Source of the DNA: Tetrahymena elliotti 4EA
Lineage: Eukaryota > Ciliophora > Oligohymenophorea > Hymenostomatida > Tetrahymenidae
Length of the DNA stretch: 51,248 nucleotides
Direction of reading: 5' to 3'
NCBI GenBank assembly: GCA_000231825.2
Contig: JH720330.1
Coordinates: forward strand, 756,048-807,295
In this document: piece after piece, positions 24,195-42,414 of the stretch
How the letters are laid out: every line of letters starts with the position of its first letter
Numbering within the stretch: the stretch's first letter is position 1
Notes under the pieces: generated by a model
Seen by the model: the letters and a program-made list of their open reading frames with translations, nothing else
Databases searched by the model: none
Told to the model about the DNA's origin: nothing
Translations under genes and position numbers: made by a program

Positions 24195-27100
24195 ATGACA
24201 GACGCTGAAGAAAGAATTTTAAGATATGGATAGATTATACTTCTTCATTTTTTTGATGATGAAAACGGATTTATTACAGCAGATGGGCATGTCAAAAAAC
24301 ATGTCTAAATGAAAAGTTATGATAGTAAATATCTTGCTGTTAAGAGAAGCTAACAGACTGAAGGTGTAACAAAGGATGATTTCTCAAACTGTCTTTTTTA
24401 AGTTTTTCCAAAAGTGGTTAACACCCAAAAGAGCAAGATTATTAAAGAAATAGAAGTCTATAAAAAATAGAAGCAAAAAGAAGAAAACAAAGATGAATTA
24501 ACAAAGGAAAAATTGTAAATGTTTAACATGTTAGTAGAAGCAAGGGACAATCAGAATAAACAAAAAGGTAAAAAGGATAAGGAAGATAAAGATAAAAATG
24601 CATAGAATAATTTGGATGAAGAAGATGACAAAGACTAATTTTTAAAAAGAATTTCTAAGCATTAAATCTACCTACAAAACGAGTATAAATATAATGTTGA
24701 CACATTTGAAAATAATAAGAATTAACCTGTGAACTATAATTAGCCATTCTAGTTATTGCATCTTAATTCTTCTAAATTTCTATCTTGTAACTCGGTTGAA
24801 AGTAGATGGGAAAAGGAAAACTATGAAATTAGTTTGGAAGAATTTTGTACAGACTCAACCTTATTCAAAATTATTCCTGCATTCAAATACTAAAAAGATA
24901 GCTCAAACGTAAAAGATAAATTTTTTAATTTTACGTTACAAATTCAAAAAGATTTCATTTGAAAAAAATATTTTAAAATATATTGATTTTAATTGAAAAT
25001 ATAAATGTTTCTTGGTTATGATTTTATTTAAAGTGTTTTTTCTTTATGAAATGAATAGGCTATTTCTGAAGGAGATTGCATTTAGATTATTAGAGCTTTA
25101 CCTTTTAACAACAAGACTATACATTTACATTGCTCAATGGAGTTGATGGAAATGAAAAAAAAAAGTTAAATGCAAAAACAGCTTGTTCATCTTTAGTTTT
25201 AAGAAAATACTTCATCTTTATTAAAGAAATCAGAAATAAATAAAATGAAGTAAAAAAATCAATAGCAAGAGAAATCAACTCAGAATGGAGATAACTAGTT
25301 TTCTAATAAAATGTAAATAAAAATAAAAAAAAGAGAAATTAATGGTTGTCTTGAAACAGCAACTCCATTGAAATTCTAAATTTATCAAGAAATAAAGGAT
25401 ACTAAAAATAAGTATCTAAATTGTGGAGATGCAATTTGGCTCCATCACTCTGAAGCCAACTCTGCTCTCTCTGTTATTCGTAAAGAAAGAGGTACCACAA
25501 GATATACTTTTACTGCTTTAAATATTTAGGTAATTTATATCATACTTTGTTCAAGTTAAGATTAAATTATTTTTCAAAATATATTAGCAATGGATTTCTT
25601 AGCAAAATCTGGAAATTTTTGTAGCTTAGAATAAAGAGAGTTAATCCTTTGAAGATTATTCAGGAAATACTTTTGGTTTATGGATTATTGAGAATGTAGA
25701 TTTTAAAAAAGGTGGATATGTAGAATATGGAGTTGGATATCGTTTAAAACACATGCCAACAGGATATTACCTTACTGTTATTGATGAGAATCTCATCATG
25801 ATGGATTAAAAACTAAAATAACTCGAATAAGATAAAATTGAAACTTAAAAGAAAAAAAGTGAAAAAAATACAAAGCAAATCAATAGATCTTATTATGATG
25901 ATTTGTCTGAAAAATCTGATGAAGAAGAATAAAAGCCTCTTGATTTTATTATTGAAAATAGCAAATCAGAAGTAAATCTTGATGATTCAGGATCTTCAGG
26001 AGATGAATCTCCTAAAAGTTAATCAGAAGAACCTAAAGCTTCAAAGCGTAGACGTAAGTAAAAGATGAGCAAAGAAGCTGAATTGATAAAGTAAAAATAA
26101 AAAATGGTTAAAAAATGGAAACTTTCTCTCACTAAAAATGCAAATGATCCTTTCACTCTTTTCTAATTCTTTGCACTTGGAACATCACCAAGTATTTTTG
26201 AATAATATGTAGAACCGGGAAATTTTATATTCATTAGAAATATGGAAAGTAAGTAATGGATTGATGTTGTTAATTTACTCAATTCCAATTAATAAGAAAA
26301 CTCTGACATCCCAACACAAATGAAGAATTTTGAAAATTTAAATTAACTTTCTACCTTTGACTAAAATGAGTCTGTTTCTGCTTTCTCTCCTCTAAGAGCT
26401 GTCCTTAAAAGTGACTAAGCAGAAAATTAAGTTTTTAAAGTATTTTCAGTCAGTTCAAATGAGGTTTGGGAAGCAAAGTTTGTAATTAGTTGCTCAAATG
26501 TCTTAATTAAATTTTTGATCAACTAAAAAAATCTCAATAAATAATGTGAGTAAGGAGATGAAATTTCAATAAGAAAAGCTAAGGAAAAGATAAAAATTTC
26601 CAGAGAGTGCATCAATAACTTGAATAATTTCTGCTGCAATAAATTGCTTAATTATCAGCAAGAACAAAAATTTGGTGCCCCAAATGCTCGTCGTTAAAGA
26701 CTGTTAAAAGAATAATATTACATAGACTTTTTAGTAAATAATAATATTAAAATTAAAATAAATTAATTAATTTGTTTTTTTTAAATAAGGTTAAAATATT
26801 AGAAGATCTCCTTCCCAAACATGAATTAGAAATATGGGTAGAATACAAATAAATTATGGATAAAGAAAGAAAAGAAAAAGAAGAGTAAGAAGATCAAGAA
26901 GATAATAGCGATGACAGTGAAGATTCAGGAAATGGAATTAAATTTGGAGCTAGAAAGAAAAAATCTAAAGCAAATAAGACATCAAAGTTATCAAATAAAA
27001 AAGATCATGCATTTTATCTTAAAGAAAAAGTATTTTGTTTTGGATTTATTGCTGATTTGATTTTATTGAATTAATGCAAACAAAAAATTAATAGGTGAAT

Positions 27101-30100
27101 ATGGCTAAAGATATTTATCTTTTGCTTGCCAGTTTATGCAGAAATAATAAAGAGAATGAAGAATATACTTTTAAATTGATACCTTTCTTTTAAATTCATT
27201 GCAAATACATTCCAGAAGCTATTGATTGCATCATCAATCTTATATCAAATAATGAAAAGATTTTATTAACATTGTCTGAGAATCTCAAAATTGATTTTGA
27301 TTATGAAAAGAAGGAGGAAGCAGAAACTTATAAAGGAAGATAAGTTAAGATTCTTATCAACATGTATGACAGAGATATTAATAATATTAATTAAGATCAA
27401 TCTGAAGAATAAATTCCATTTAGATAACATGAAAAAATAACAACTAAACCTATTAATTTAATTGTCTTCTTTATGAATTTGATTTGGGATGATAACTCTA
27501 AACTCAATTCTAATTATTTGAAATTCTTAAGATCTATTTGTAGAATTTAAAACAAAGCAATTTCCTTGAATCAAGAAAACATATATAAAATCTTTAAAAA
27601 ATACTCTCAAAAAAGAAATGCTATTCGTTATGACTAATATTTTAAATCAGGATCAATTAAACTCCCCGAGTTAGGAAGAGATGTACTATTATTTATTAAA
27701 ATTATATGTTTATTTAGTTTTATTTCTTTTTACAGCCAAGGTAATTCGAATATGATGTTAGTGAATAATTGAAGTTTTATTCAGAGTTATCGTATAGCAG
27801 AAACCACTTATGGAGAAAGGAACTTATAGCTCATTTCTCTAATTACTATTTACTTTAAAATATTTGGAGTTAAGGAGATCTTAAAGAGTTTCCTATTCTT
27901 AGATCTTGTTTCTGCTAGCTTGCTATGAGCTTGTATATAGATCATAATCCTTTGTAAAGATAAAATCTTCCTAATTATTGCAGACTTTTTGAGAGAATTG
28001 GTGAAGAAATTCATGAAAAGATATTTGATGAAGAAAAAAACTAAGAAAATGAAATTGCTATGTATAAAAACTTATTAAATGGACTTGAAAACTACTTAAA
28101 AGGAGTTTCTAATTAAATTCAAGATCTCATTATCATTTATAAAAGATAAAAAGATAGAACTAACAGAGAAATGGAATTCAAAATGAAAAAGAGGGGCTAA
28201 TCAATCATTTAAGATCCTCTTCTTCTCAATAGTATGGAACTTCTTTATTTACTCATAGAACTCAATTTGTTTGGAGCACTCAATAAAACTGATTCTTACA
28301 AAGACTTAATGCCATTCTTATAAAATGTAACATTTTTAAGTTTACCCAATATTATTTACAAAATTTACAATAAAATCTTCAATCAACGAATTTAAAAGAA
28401 TTAAAAGTTTTGAAAATAAACAAAATTTAAATCCAAATCATTGAAACAAAAACAATGATTGGTTTTTACTTTAATTTTGATGAATTATAGAGAATTTTTT
28501 TTAAAAAAATTAATTTTGAATTTTTAAAATGAATCTAATCAGATTTAGATTTTCTAAAAGGAAATTTGAAATTTTTTATTTTATCATTGATTTAACTAAT
28601 TTTATGAAGCTTTCACATACTGTTATTTTCTTCAATTTTTAAGTTTGGAAAATAAATTTCAATAATTTAAAAATTCAAATTTTATTTAATTTACTTTTGA
28701 TTAGATTTAAAGATTAAAAATTTTTTAATTTCTGAGAAATCATATTAACTTTTAAATGAATTTAATAACATTAAAGATATTGGTATATGATTTGAACAAT
28801 TTAGAATACTTTACTGCTTGTGCCTATACTTTGTAGCTTTAGAATTAAGCAAGAAAGGAAAAAAAGAAAGATAAAAACAAAGATTTATTGAACATTAGCT
28901 AAGGTTTCTCAACAATAAAAAATATTGGTAAATCATTAAATAAAACAATAATTGGTGGTGGTGATTCTGATGAAATAGATGAAGAGATAGATTATGAATT
29001 AGATAGCTAGGAATTAGCAAATCCATTAGAATAGAGTAAACTTTATGATAATCACATTATGAGAGGTTAAATAAAACTTCACAACCAGCTAGAAGAAATG
29101 AATTATTCAGATTCTATAGGATATTAAACTGAAATTAAAGTTAAGCTAAAAATTTTAGATGTACTTGAGTATTTTATGGATTTAAGACATGATTATTTAA
29201 TGACTAATATGCTCAAATTCTTCAAAGACAATATTGCTGGCATTGGAAAAGATTTAGATTTTGTATAAGCTAAAAATAAAATACTTCAAGTAACAAAGGA
29301 TCATCTGAAAGGATTTTTACCCAATATACCTCTCACTGGTATCGATAGTGTTGATAAAATTTTCTAATACAAGCAAGATTTTTCATTTAAATTGGATTTT
29401 AAAATCAATCTCAATAAAAACAAGAACAAAAAAGATGTTAAAGACAAATTCCATTGCTATATTTCAAAAAGTAAATATTTTTCATTCAAATAATCAAGCA
29501 AATATTAAAAAATTTTTTTTAATTAGAAAATTACATTCATTATCAAGATATTAATAATCTTCTTTCAGCTGCAATTGAATAAACCGATTCTAAGAAACCA
29601 GAAGATCTTTATGAAAATCCTATAGCGACATTGTTACCTTCCCTTCTATCAAGTTTCCTTATTATTTATGATGAAAACTTGGAAAAAAGACTTTTAAAGA
29701 TATTGATTCGTATGTATAACTAAAGATACGACTTACTTGAAAATATATCAAAATTATAAGTAAATTACTTCTTATTTGTTTATAGAAATTTATTTTAAAT
29801 AATTTGAATGAATAATTAAATAGATTATATTTGATAAACAAACCTATGACCTTTTTAACGCCTTAGAAGATATAAATTTTAAATTGCATTAGCTTATTGA
29901 GTAATGTGAAGTTTGGTTTAGCACTTTCGCATAAAATCCTTATGAAAAACATACAATTTCTTAGTTAATTGCAATTTTAGACAATCTTAACAATGGTTTT
30001 TTCAAATGCTACACAACTACAGATGGAGAAATTATTCTATTAGAGCAATCAAAGAAAAGATAACATCAAAAAGTAGATAAAGAAAAATAGAAAATATTTT

Positions 30101-33100
30101 AATACTTGAAAATACATGAACCAATTTTAGAATTATTGAATGAAGGTATGCATCACTTCGACTCATTCATTTTGAAAGACAGTTACCCTACTGATAAAAA
30201 ATCACATTTGATCAAGCTCTTTGAACTTGTTTATGAATTTTTAATATACTTTACATAGGATTGCAGAGAAAACCAAGCAATCATCAAAGACTACATACCT
30301 ATGATCTGTAGATACTTGAGGTATGATTTAGGATAAACAACTCTTATATGCTCTATTTACAAGAACAACATAGAACTATTAACTAACATAGATAAATCAT
30401 TAATCTAGACATTCTTAGAGTTAATAGAAAATGAAGGCAGATAAATTCATTTCTTAGACATTTTTGAAATTATTCTAAATATTAAAAATAAATACATATT
30501 TGACAATTAATTGCTCATATTAAACACATTCTTACCCTAAAAGTAAATTTTTTTCATTTTATCTTTCTTTAAAACCTTAAAAAGCTTTAAGATTTTACAC
30601 AAAAAATATCTTTTATATTCAAATTGATGATTTTGATTTAATTTTTTAATTAATATTTTAAATAGGGAATTAACTGAAAAAGAGTCTTATTTATTATATG
30701 CAAATGAATAAAATTAGAAAGTTTTATCATTCTATTTAGATGATGTTTGTAAATCTTTGGAGAAATAAAAGTTAGATTAAAAGCTGAAAGATGTAGAGTA
30801 TAGAGATACTTTCCGTGATGAACCCTTCTAATATCATGCTAAAATACTCAATTTACTTCTATAAACAAGTTATATTTCTACAACTCAAAATCCTAAAGAA
30901 GAAGTTGAAGAGCAAAATCATTAAAGTAATATTGTTAATAGCCAAGCTTAAGGAGAGAATAGTTAACCAAATAAGTTAAGAAAGGCAAAAACTTTTAAAG
31001 TGAATATGAATGATATAATTTTGTAAGATGATGAGCTTGGAGATGATGATGAAGAAGAAGAAGATTTAATAAATGAAAACGAAGATGAAGAATAAGATGG
31101 AACTAACAAAGAACTTAAATCAAAGGATAAAAAGAAATAGAAGATGAATGCTTATTTGGAAAAGCTTAAATAATTTTTGAAAACAGATCACATTTTATAA
31201 GATTCTAAATTTAACATTTTAGTCACTAGACTTAAGCGTGTATTTAAAGTAAATCAACTCCTTTAAATGCTATAGTTCGAAGACTCTTATGCAGACTGGT
31301 CTAAATTTTCTAATGAAATTAATAAAAAACCTGTAAATTTTTCAATCTTTATTTTTAAAATTAAAAAAATAATTTCAATAAAAAATAAATAGGCAAAGGT
31401 TCCAGAGATAAAAGACACTTAAGGAAAAAAAGGTTTATTTTAAGACATTTTAGTTGATAAAAAGTAGATAGAACTTAACAAAGAAAGAGAAGAAAAGAAG
31501 AAGAAATATCTTTCTTCATAAGTGTATTAGGATTCTGAGTTTTAACAAAATAAATAATAGTTCAAATAGGTGAATAATTAAAATTGGGTTATTTAATATT
31601 TATTTAGTTTTTTATAAATAGGGTATGTCTTTACTTAAACCTCACTTGCTGAATTTCTTAAGAAAAGTTCATATTTAGTCAGAAACTGTTATTTCCTCTG
31701 TTTCTGAAATGATTACAAACCAAAAAGAAATTGCTCAGTTTTTTGACAAAGAAGGTCTTAAAATTAACTGTATAAAGGAAGGAGTTTTCTAGGAAAAGTA
31801 TGTTGAATATATCTTTGATTATTTACTTCCATTTGTCTTTGACTACCATAAGAAGTTTGTCTCAAGAGGAGTTCACAATATGCATATTCAAGAAGATGAA
31901 GATAGAAAAGATGAAAGATCTTTAGACATTCTAGTTGATAAAATTCTCTCCAAAATCCCCATCTTTACTCCTTATCTTTCTGAAGTAAAAAATATGAATC
32001 TATTAATTAATTATTTAATTTTGACAATTAAAAATAGACCTAAAAGGAAAGAACAACCTTGATCATAAAGAATATTAAGGGGTTGAATACTGTAATCAAA
32101 TTCGAACCATTATAATTATTAAATCTTAATAGAGGGTAATAATAATTCTTAAATAATTTTATTTATTTTTTTCCTAAAAATTAGTTCTTCTTCACAATAG
32201 AAAAGCCCTTAAAAAGGAGATAGAGTTAATTTATTTAAAGACTTTTTACAAAGCAAAATTTCTAGCAATCTTTAGATAGAAGACTAAGCCCCACCTGAAA
32301 GGAACGATGCAGCTAGTGACAATAATGATGATGAGACTAAACTTCTAAAAGCAAATTCCAATAATTTAAAAGCAGTAAAATAATTTTAGTTAATAATTAT
32401 CTAAAAAAATTAAAAAAATAGAAAATAAAATCAAAATTGGGGGCAATATCTTTAACATCACAAATGGTTGTAGAAAATCAATCATAGCAAGCTTAATTAG
32501 GTAAGATTTCTTTTTTATAAATTTTTGATTTAAATAGATATGAATTTTAATTATTTCATTCGATTTTATCATTTAGGAGGAAAAGGAGAATTTATTTAGC
32601 AATTTTTAATAATATTCTAATCAGACTATTTTTATAAATTACTTTAAACTTCTTAAGAACCTCCAGAACCTAAAGAATTCTGTTTCTCAAATAGTTTTTC
32701 TTATTAGATAAAACAACAATTTAAATGCATTAATCCTTCAAATTAAGCTTAAATTTTATTTTAATTAATTATTTGTTAAAAAAATAGCTGAAAGAAACTG
32801 GTAGCTTTTTAAGATAATTTTAAAAGAAGAAGATTTTGTGATTGAACAAGTTCAAAAAGAAAAGATTGCTCTTGCAGAAGCCATTGTAAGAGTGAAATAA
32901 ATAATTAAGAAAGAGTACGGAAAAGATTTAGCTTTAAAACCTGATATGTTTAAATTGATTAAAAAGTTTATCAAGTTCCTTTTGTATGCTCCTGAAGATC
33001 CAAATAATAAAGAAACTATTATATCTCTAATTTCAGTAACAAGAAAATAAATTAATAATAATAATAAATTATTTTAAAATAAATAAATAAAGGTCTTAAA

Positions 33101-36100
33101 AGAAATTATTGACTCAAAAGGAATTAAAGAAAGATCTAAAGATGAAATAGATGAAGAAAAAGATAATGAAAAGAGAGAAAAAATTTAAAACATGTTTGAT
33201 TAACTTGGTGCTATGAAAATGATTCTCATGGTACTTTCTCAAAACAATCGCCATTTAGACAATGAATTAATTATACATTATCTTTCTTTTGCTAATACAC
33301 TACTTGAAGGTGGTAACAGTGAAATATAAAATACTATTTATAGCTTCTTTATGAGTTACTAGAAATCAGAAGTTATCTTTAGTAGATTCAATTAAATTAT
33401 TAGAAAGTAAATTAGAAATATAGAGCATAAATCAGATATAGGCACTGGAGAAGCTCTTGAAATGGAAGAAGAAAATGCATAAATGATAGAATTACTTGAA
33501 AGAGTTTTACGTTTCTTATAGCTATGTGTTGAAGGGCATTATATTAATTTACAAAACTATTTAAGAAAATAAGAAAATTCACGTAATAACTATGATATGG
33601 TGTAGGCAGTTGCAGATCTACTCAAAGCTTATTACTATGGAGATTGTACCTAGGTAAAAAATTTTACTTTTAATTCTCTCAAAAAATCTTAGAAATTTAA
33701 TCATTTTTAAATGCAATTTAAGAAAATTTATTTTTATCTTTACATCATAAATAATTTAAAATTATTGCTGTATCTTATTAAAATTGATTGATTTTTTTAC
33801 AAATTTAAAAATAGAAAATGTATGATAATATGATCTTTTGTTTGGATACACTAAGTGAGTTTGTTTAAGGACCTTGTAAAGAGAATTAAGATGCTGTATC
33901 TGATAGTAAATTCTTTGATATAGCTAGTGATTTGTTTTCAAAGAAACCAAAATCTGAAGAGGAAAAATAAAAGAAAAGAGATAAAAAGAAGAAAGACTAT
34001 CATCCTGAAGATTGGAAGAAAATGAATTTGATAGAGCAGTATAGAAAATAAAGAGATTAGCCCTTGACTGAGTGGATGAAAGGGAGATTACAAAATAAAG
34101 TTTTAATTTTAGTTTTGAGTCTTTTAGAAAGTAGAGAGGTCAAGAGTAACTGTGAAATTATCAAGAGAATTATGAGAAATCTACCACTTTATGTTCTTTA
34201 AAGACATTTGATAAAAATATATAAAAGATTTGATCTACTTTATGAAAGTAAGCTAACTCGTTCTTCTCTTTCTCATATGGAACATGACCCTCGTAAGGAA
34301 AGCGATCTTAATTTCTTTAAAAAACTACACAAAGATGGCAAGGATATTGACAAGTATCTAGAATGTATACTATAAAATGGATTTTAAATATACTTCTTAC
34401 TTTCTTACTATGTAACAACAACAAAAACTATTTTTTTTAATTTATTTATTTGATTTTATGATAAAAGATTGAATCAGATTCAAAGCTTGGAGGGGAAATG
34501 ATTAAGATTTATAAAAATTATGAGAAAAAGATTCTTAATAATGATAAGAGTGAATTAGAAACACTCCTTACTGGTGATAATATGGTTGGTTAGCTCATAT
34601 CTTTTGCAAGATCTTTAATCGAATCAGTTTATAGATATCTTGATGCAGTAAAATAAAAGACTGTAGAAGCAGTAAAGAACTAAATAAAAATTGCAGATAG
34701 CGATGATAAAAAAAACCTTGCTAAATAAGCTGCAAAAATGAATATTCTCAAAAAAGCTATGAAATTCTTTGCAAGTAATTCAGCTCATATTGACATAGTT
34801 AGAAATGAAATGCTAGAATTAGTGTACTTTATAAGACTTCCTGCTACAAATTGTTTGCCAAAAGAAGTCAAGACTGATTTCCATGAAAAATGTGATAGAT
34901 AAAATATTAAAACAAAAGTAAAAACAATTATTTTTTATCTATTTATTTATCTTTTAATTTTTAATAAATAATTTTAGCAATCAGAATTAATAAAAGAATC
35001 CGAGGAAATAATAGAAATTTGTTAACATGAATATGATTTATAGATATTATTTTCTTCTAACAAATTCCTTGCTTTGTTTGCTAATTATGTAAAGCTATGG
35101 AAAGATCTATCATTCTATATCAGCTTAATTTTAAATCTTTTCATTATTTTTTCATTTTCAACAACTCATTATGCTGATTTTTCTTATCGTATTGATGACT
35201 ATAATCTATTTGACAGTCCTAATTACACTCTAAATGAAACAAGAAGAATATTTAGAGTTCTTGGTATCGTTATGATTGTTTGTAGTAATTTCGTACTACT
35301 TTTCTTCCTCTTCAAAAATGTGCCTCTTATATTTAAAAGAGTAATTAATTAATAAATTATTAAATAAAATTAATTTTCATCAAACTATTTTAAACAAAAA
35401 GACTATTAAATCTGGAATCCAGTTAAAAGATAAAAAAAGCTTTTTAGGAAAGGTCTATGTAGTAATTATAAAATTTCTGTAAATTATTTATGAATTCCTT
35501 CAAGATTTCTAAGTCTTGTATTATATTGCATATGGAACGCTTGCTATTGTAGGTACAGTAGTTAATCCGTTCTTTTTTACATTCCATCTCTCTGCGATTT
35601 TAATGAGATTCTAAACTTTAAAAAACGTTATAATGTCAATTTATATGCCAAGGAAATAACTCTTACTTACTTTCATGCTTTTTATCATCTTAGAATATTG
35701 CTTTTCTGTCTGGGCGTACTCTGTTTATTACACAGATTACGATGAAAGATGTGAATCTCTATTATATTGCTTTTTAACAACATTCGATTATACTTTTAAG
35801 GTAGTTTAATTATACCAATTATATTATAATTAACACGTTTTTTATTAAAAAGTCAAACGGTGGTGTTGGTGGCTTTTTAGCAGGTAATTCTCATTAAGCT
35901 AATATCACTAGTAACACAGCAAAGTATAGTATGTCCAGATTTATTTTCGATTAATTGTTTTAGTATGTATTGCTTAATATCATGATCAATATTGTCGTTG
36001 GTATTATTATTGATACGTTTGGAGTTTTAAGAGAAACGTCTAATGAATAATAAGAAGATATGCTTAACTTTTGCTACATTTGTGGTATAGATAGGTAAAT

Positions 36101-36619
36101 AAACAATCATTCATTCATTAATTTGTTAATTGATTAAAAATAAATAAATAGGACAACATTTGATAGAAAATCAGATTCTGGAAAAGGATTCATTAAACAT
36201 ATTAAATTTAATCATTATATGTGGAATTATATTCATTTCATACTGTACCTTGAGTGGAAAGATAGAAGTGAATATACAGGTATTGAAAGTTATGTTGATG
36301 ATCTTTTAAAGCAGAACGACACTTCTTGGTACTTATTTATTTATTTATTGTTTATTTTTTTAAATACTCAAAAATTTATTTTAAACAGGATGCCTTTCAA
36401 AATGGCTAGAGAAATTTTAGATGGAGACTCAGATGATGAAGAAATTGATTTAAGCTAACTTTCTCAAATTCAGAAAAAAGTAAAAATATAAATTGTTAAA
36501 AATAAATGAATAACTTATTTAATTAAATAAAATAGCAAAAGAATCTTATAAAGGAACTAAATAGCTTAATTGAAGGTGTAGATGATTTAGCCAAAGATAA
36601 AAAAGAAAAAAGAAAATGA
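24195..36619 (+). CDS. giant IP3-receptor/ryanodine-receptor family calcium-release channel
   Basis: Very large tetrameric-type intracellular Ca channel, about 3,500 residues over roughly twenty introns. N-terminus: GQIILLHFFDDENGFITADG and NCLFQVFP match the IP3R suppressor domain; QPFQLLHLNSSKFLS, GDAIWLHHSEANS and YRLKHMPTGYYLTV are MIR repeats (about 24.7-25.8 kb). RIH-type helical repeats follow. The RIH-associated domain is clear at about 33.5-33.9 kb (LQLCVEGHYINLQNYLR, LDTLSEFVQGPCKENQ). The channel module at 35.07-36.04 kb has paired hydrophobic helices, a pore reading SNGGVGGFLAG and an S6 with IIIDTFGVLRE. The terminal zinc fold CYICGIDR ... HIKFNHYMW and EYTGIESYV are diagnostic. 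Long Lys/Glu-rich inserts explain the size. A 370-base AT-rich gap near 28.4-28.75 kb is read as an intron; a split into two genes is less likely. Subcellular site is unknown. Confidence 0.92.
35853..35885 (+). other. channel pore loop, selectivity filter GGVGG
   Basis: The exon that follows the GTAGTTTAAT..AAAAAG intron starts SNGGVGGFLAG. The position corresponds to the GGVGD filter of IP3 receptors and GGIGD of ryanodine receptors; here the final acidic residue is Gly (GGC at 35871-35873). Confidence 0.8.
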
Positions 36620-37983
36620 TCAAATTAATATTTGGTTTAATTTTTAATATTACTAAATCTAAATAATTTAATTAAAAATAATTTCAACATACATATTTAT
36701 CCATACTTTTATATTAGGTTTGTTTTTAAAATCATAAATAAAATTTACTATTGTTCTCATCAATTTATTTATCAAATTTTTATTAAAGTTATTAAAAATA
36801 AAGAATAGCGTTTGGCATATTATTTTAATAATATAGCAATCTTTTTTAAACTATTAAAAAAATCAAAATAAAATTAATTGTTAAAAATTATTAAATTCAA
36901 AGTAAAAGTTATTATTTACTGATTCTATTTTTCATTAATTTTTTTTAATTCTTAAATATTGATATTTATGTTTTATAGTTTGATTAAGATAATATCTGTT
37001 ATCTTTATTTTTCAGTTTTATTCAAAATTATTTTTGAATTTTCTAAGCAAGAAAGTAAACCTGTTTATTTAACAAAGGTAGAATAAAAATATAAGATTTG
37101 ATTAATTCATTATCAAAAATTATAGAAAATATTTTTTATTTATCACTTCTATTTAAAAACATAAGTAAAATTATTGATTTAAATAATAAAATAATATTAT
37201 TATTCTGACTTTATTAGCTACATTTTTTCTTGAGGAAAGAATTCTAAAAATATATAAAACTCAAATAAAAAAAGAGGCATTTTGATTACTTATTGATTAT
37301 TCTTTATTCTAATTTTTGTTAAATTTTTCTTAGCTATTATCTTGAGAACGAATATATTCTCAAAATTTTATTTATGTTAAATGAATCTATTTATACACTT
37401 TTGAACTAAATAAATGTCCAAAAAAACATTTTAGGATTTCTAATTCAAGATTAAAAGAACTAATTGAGAATAACTAAAATCAATAATTATAAAACTAAAT
37501 TGTTTTGTTGTAAGTATAAATATTATTTTACTGATCAAACAGCTTAAATTTTGGTGAGGTGGAAGAGAGGCAATTTTTAACACCCTAAAAATTTAAATGA
37601 CACCATTTAATAATATGAGAAAAGAAAGAATAGAAATAAATAAAATTGAATTGGAAAGATAAAAATGAATGAATGAAGGAATTATTGAAGTATAGGTATT
37701 GGAGTATAAAAAGAGAAAACATATAATTTAATGATATGCTTAATACTAGTGTTTTGGTTACAGAAAATAGGGTGGAAAACATAGTATTTAGATGTATATA
37801 GAGATTAATATGATATATAATAAAATATTGGTAATTTTGTTTGTGTATAGAAAGTTAATTTTATTTATGAATTTATTATTTATGTTAATAATAAGCATCA
37901 AAATCATTTAAGAATTATTTATGTCTTAGTTAATTTAGTTCTTCATTGAACTATTCATTTACTTCAGATCATTTAATCACTCA
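36620..37983. other. intergenic, convergent 3' ends
   Basis: About 1.36 kb between the 3' ends of the channel and kinase genes. It is AT-rich throughout. A minus-strand open stretch at 37585-37782 is Phe/Leu/Ser-rich low-complexity translation of simple sequence and is not supported. A short AATG run lies near 37665. Confidence 0.55.

Positions 37984-42414
<4,431 letters not shown>

Noticed and set aside
23928..24196. Minus-strand open frames of 60-80 codons
   Set aside because: Composition is random AT-type (F, L, I, K, N) and they occupy the promoter of the calcium channel gene.
37585..37782. Minus-strand 65-codon frame, Phe/Ser-rich
   Set aside because: Low-complexity translation of AT-rich simple sequence in a 3' flanking region, without a splice or homology signal.
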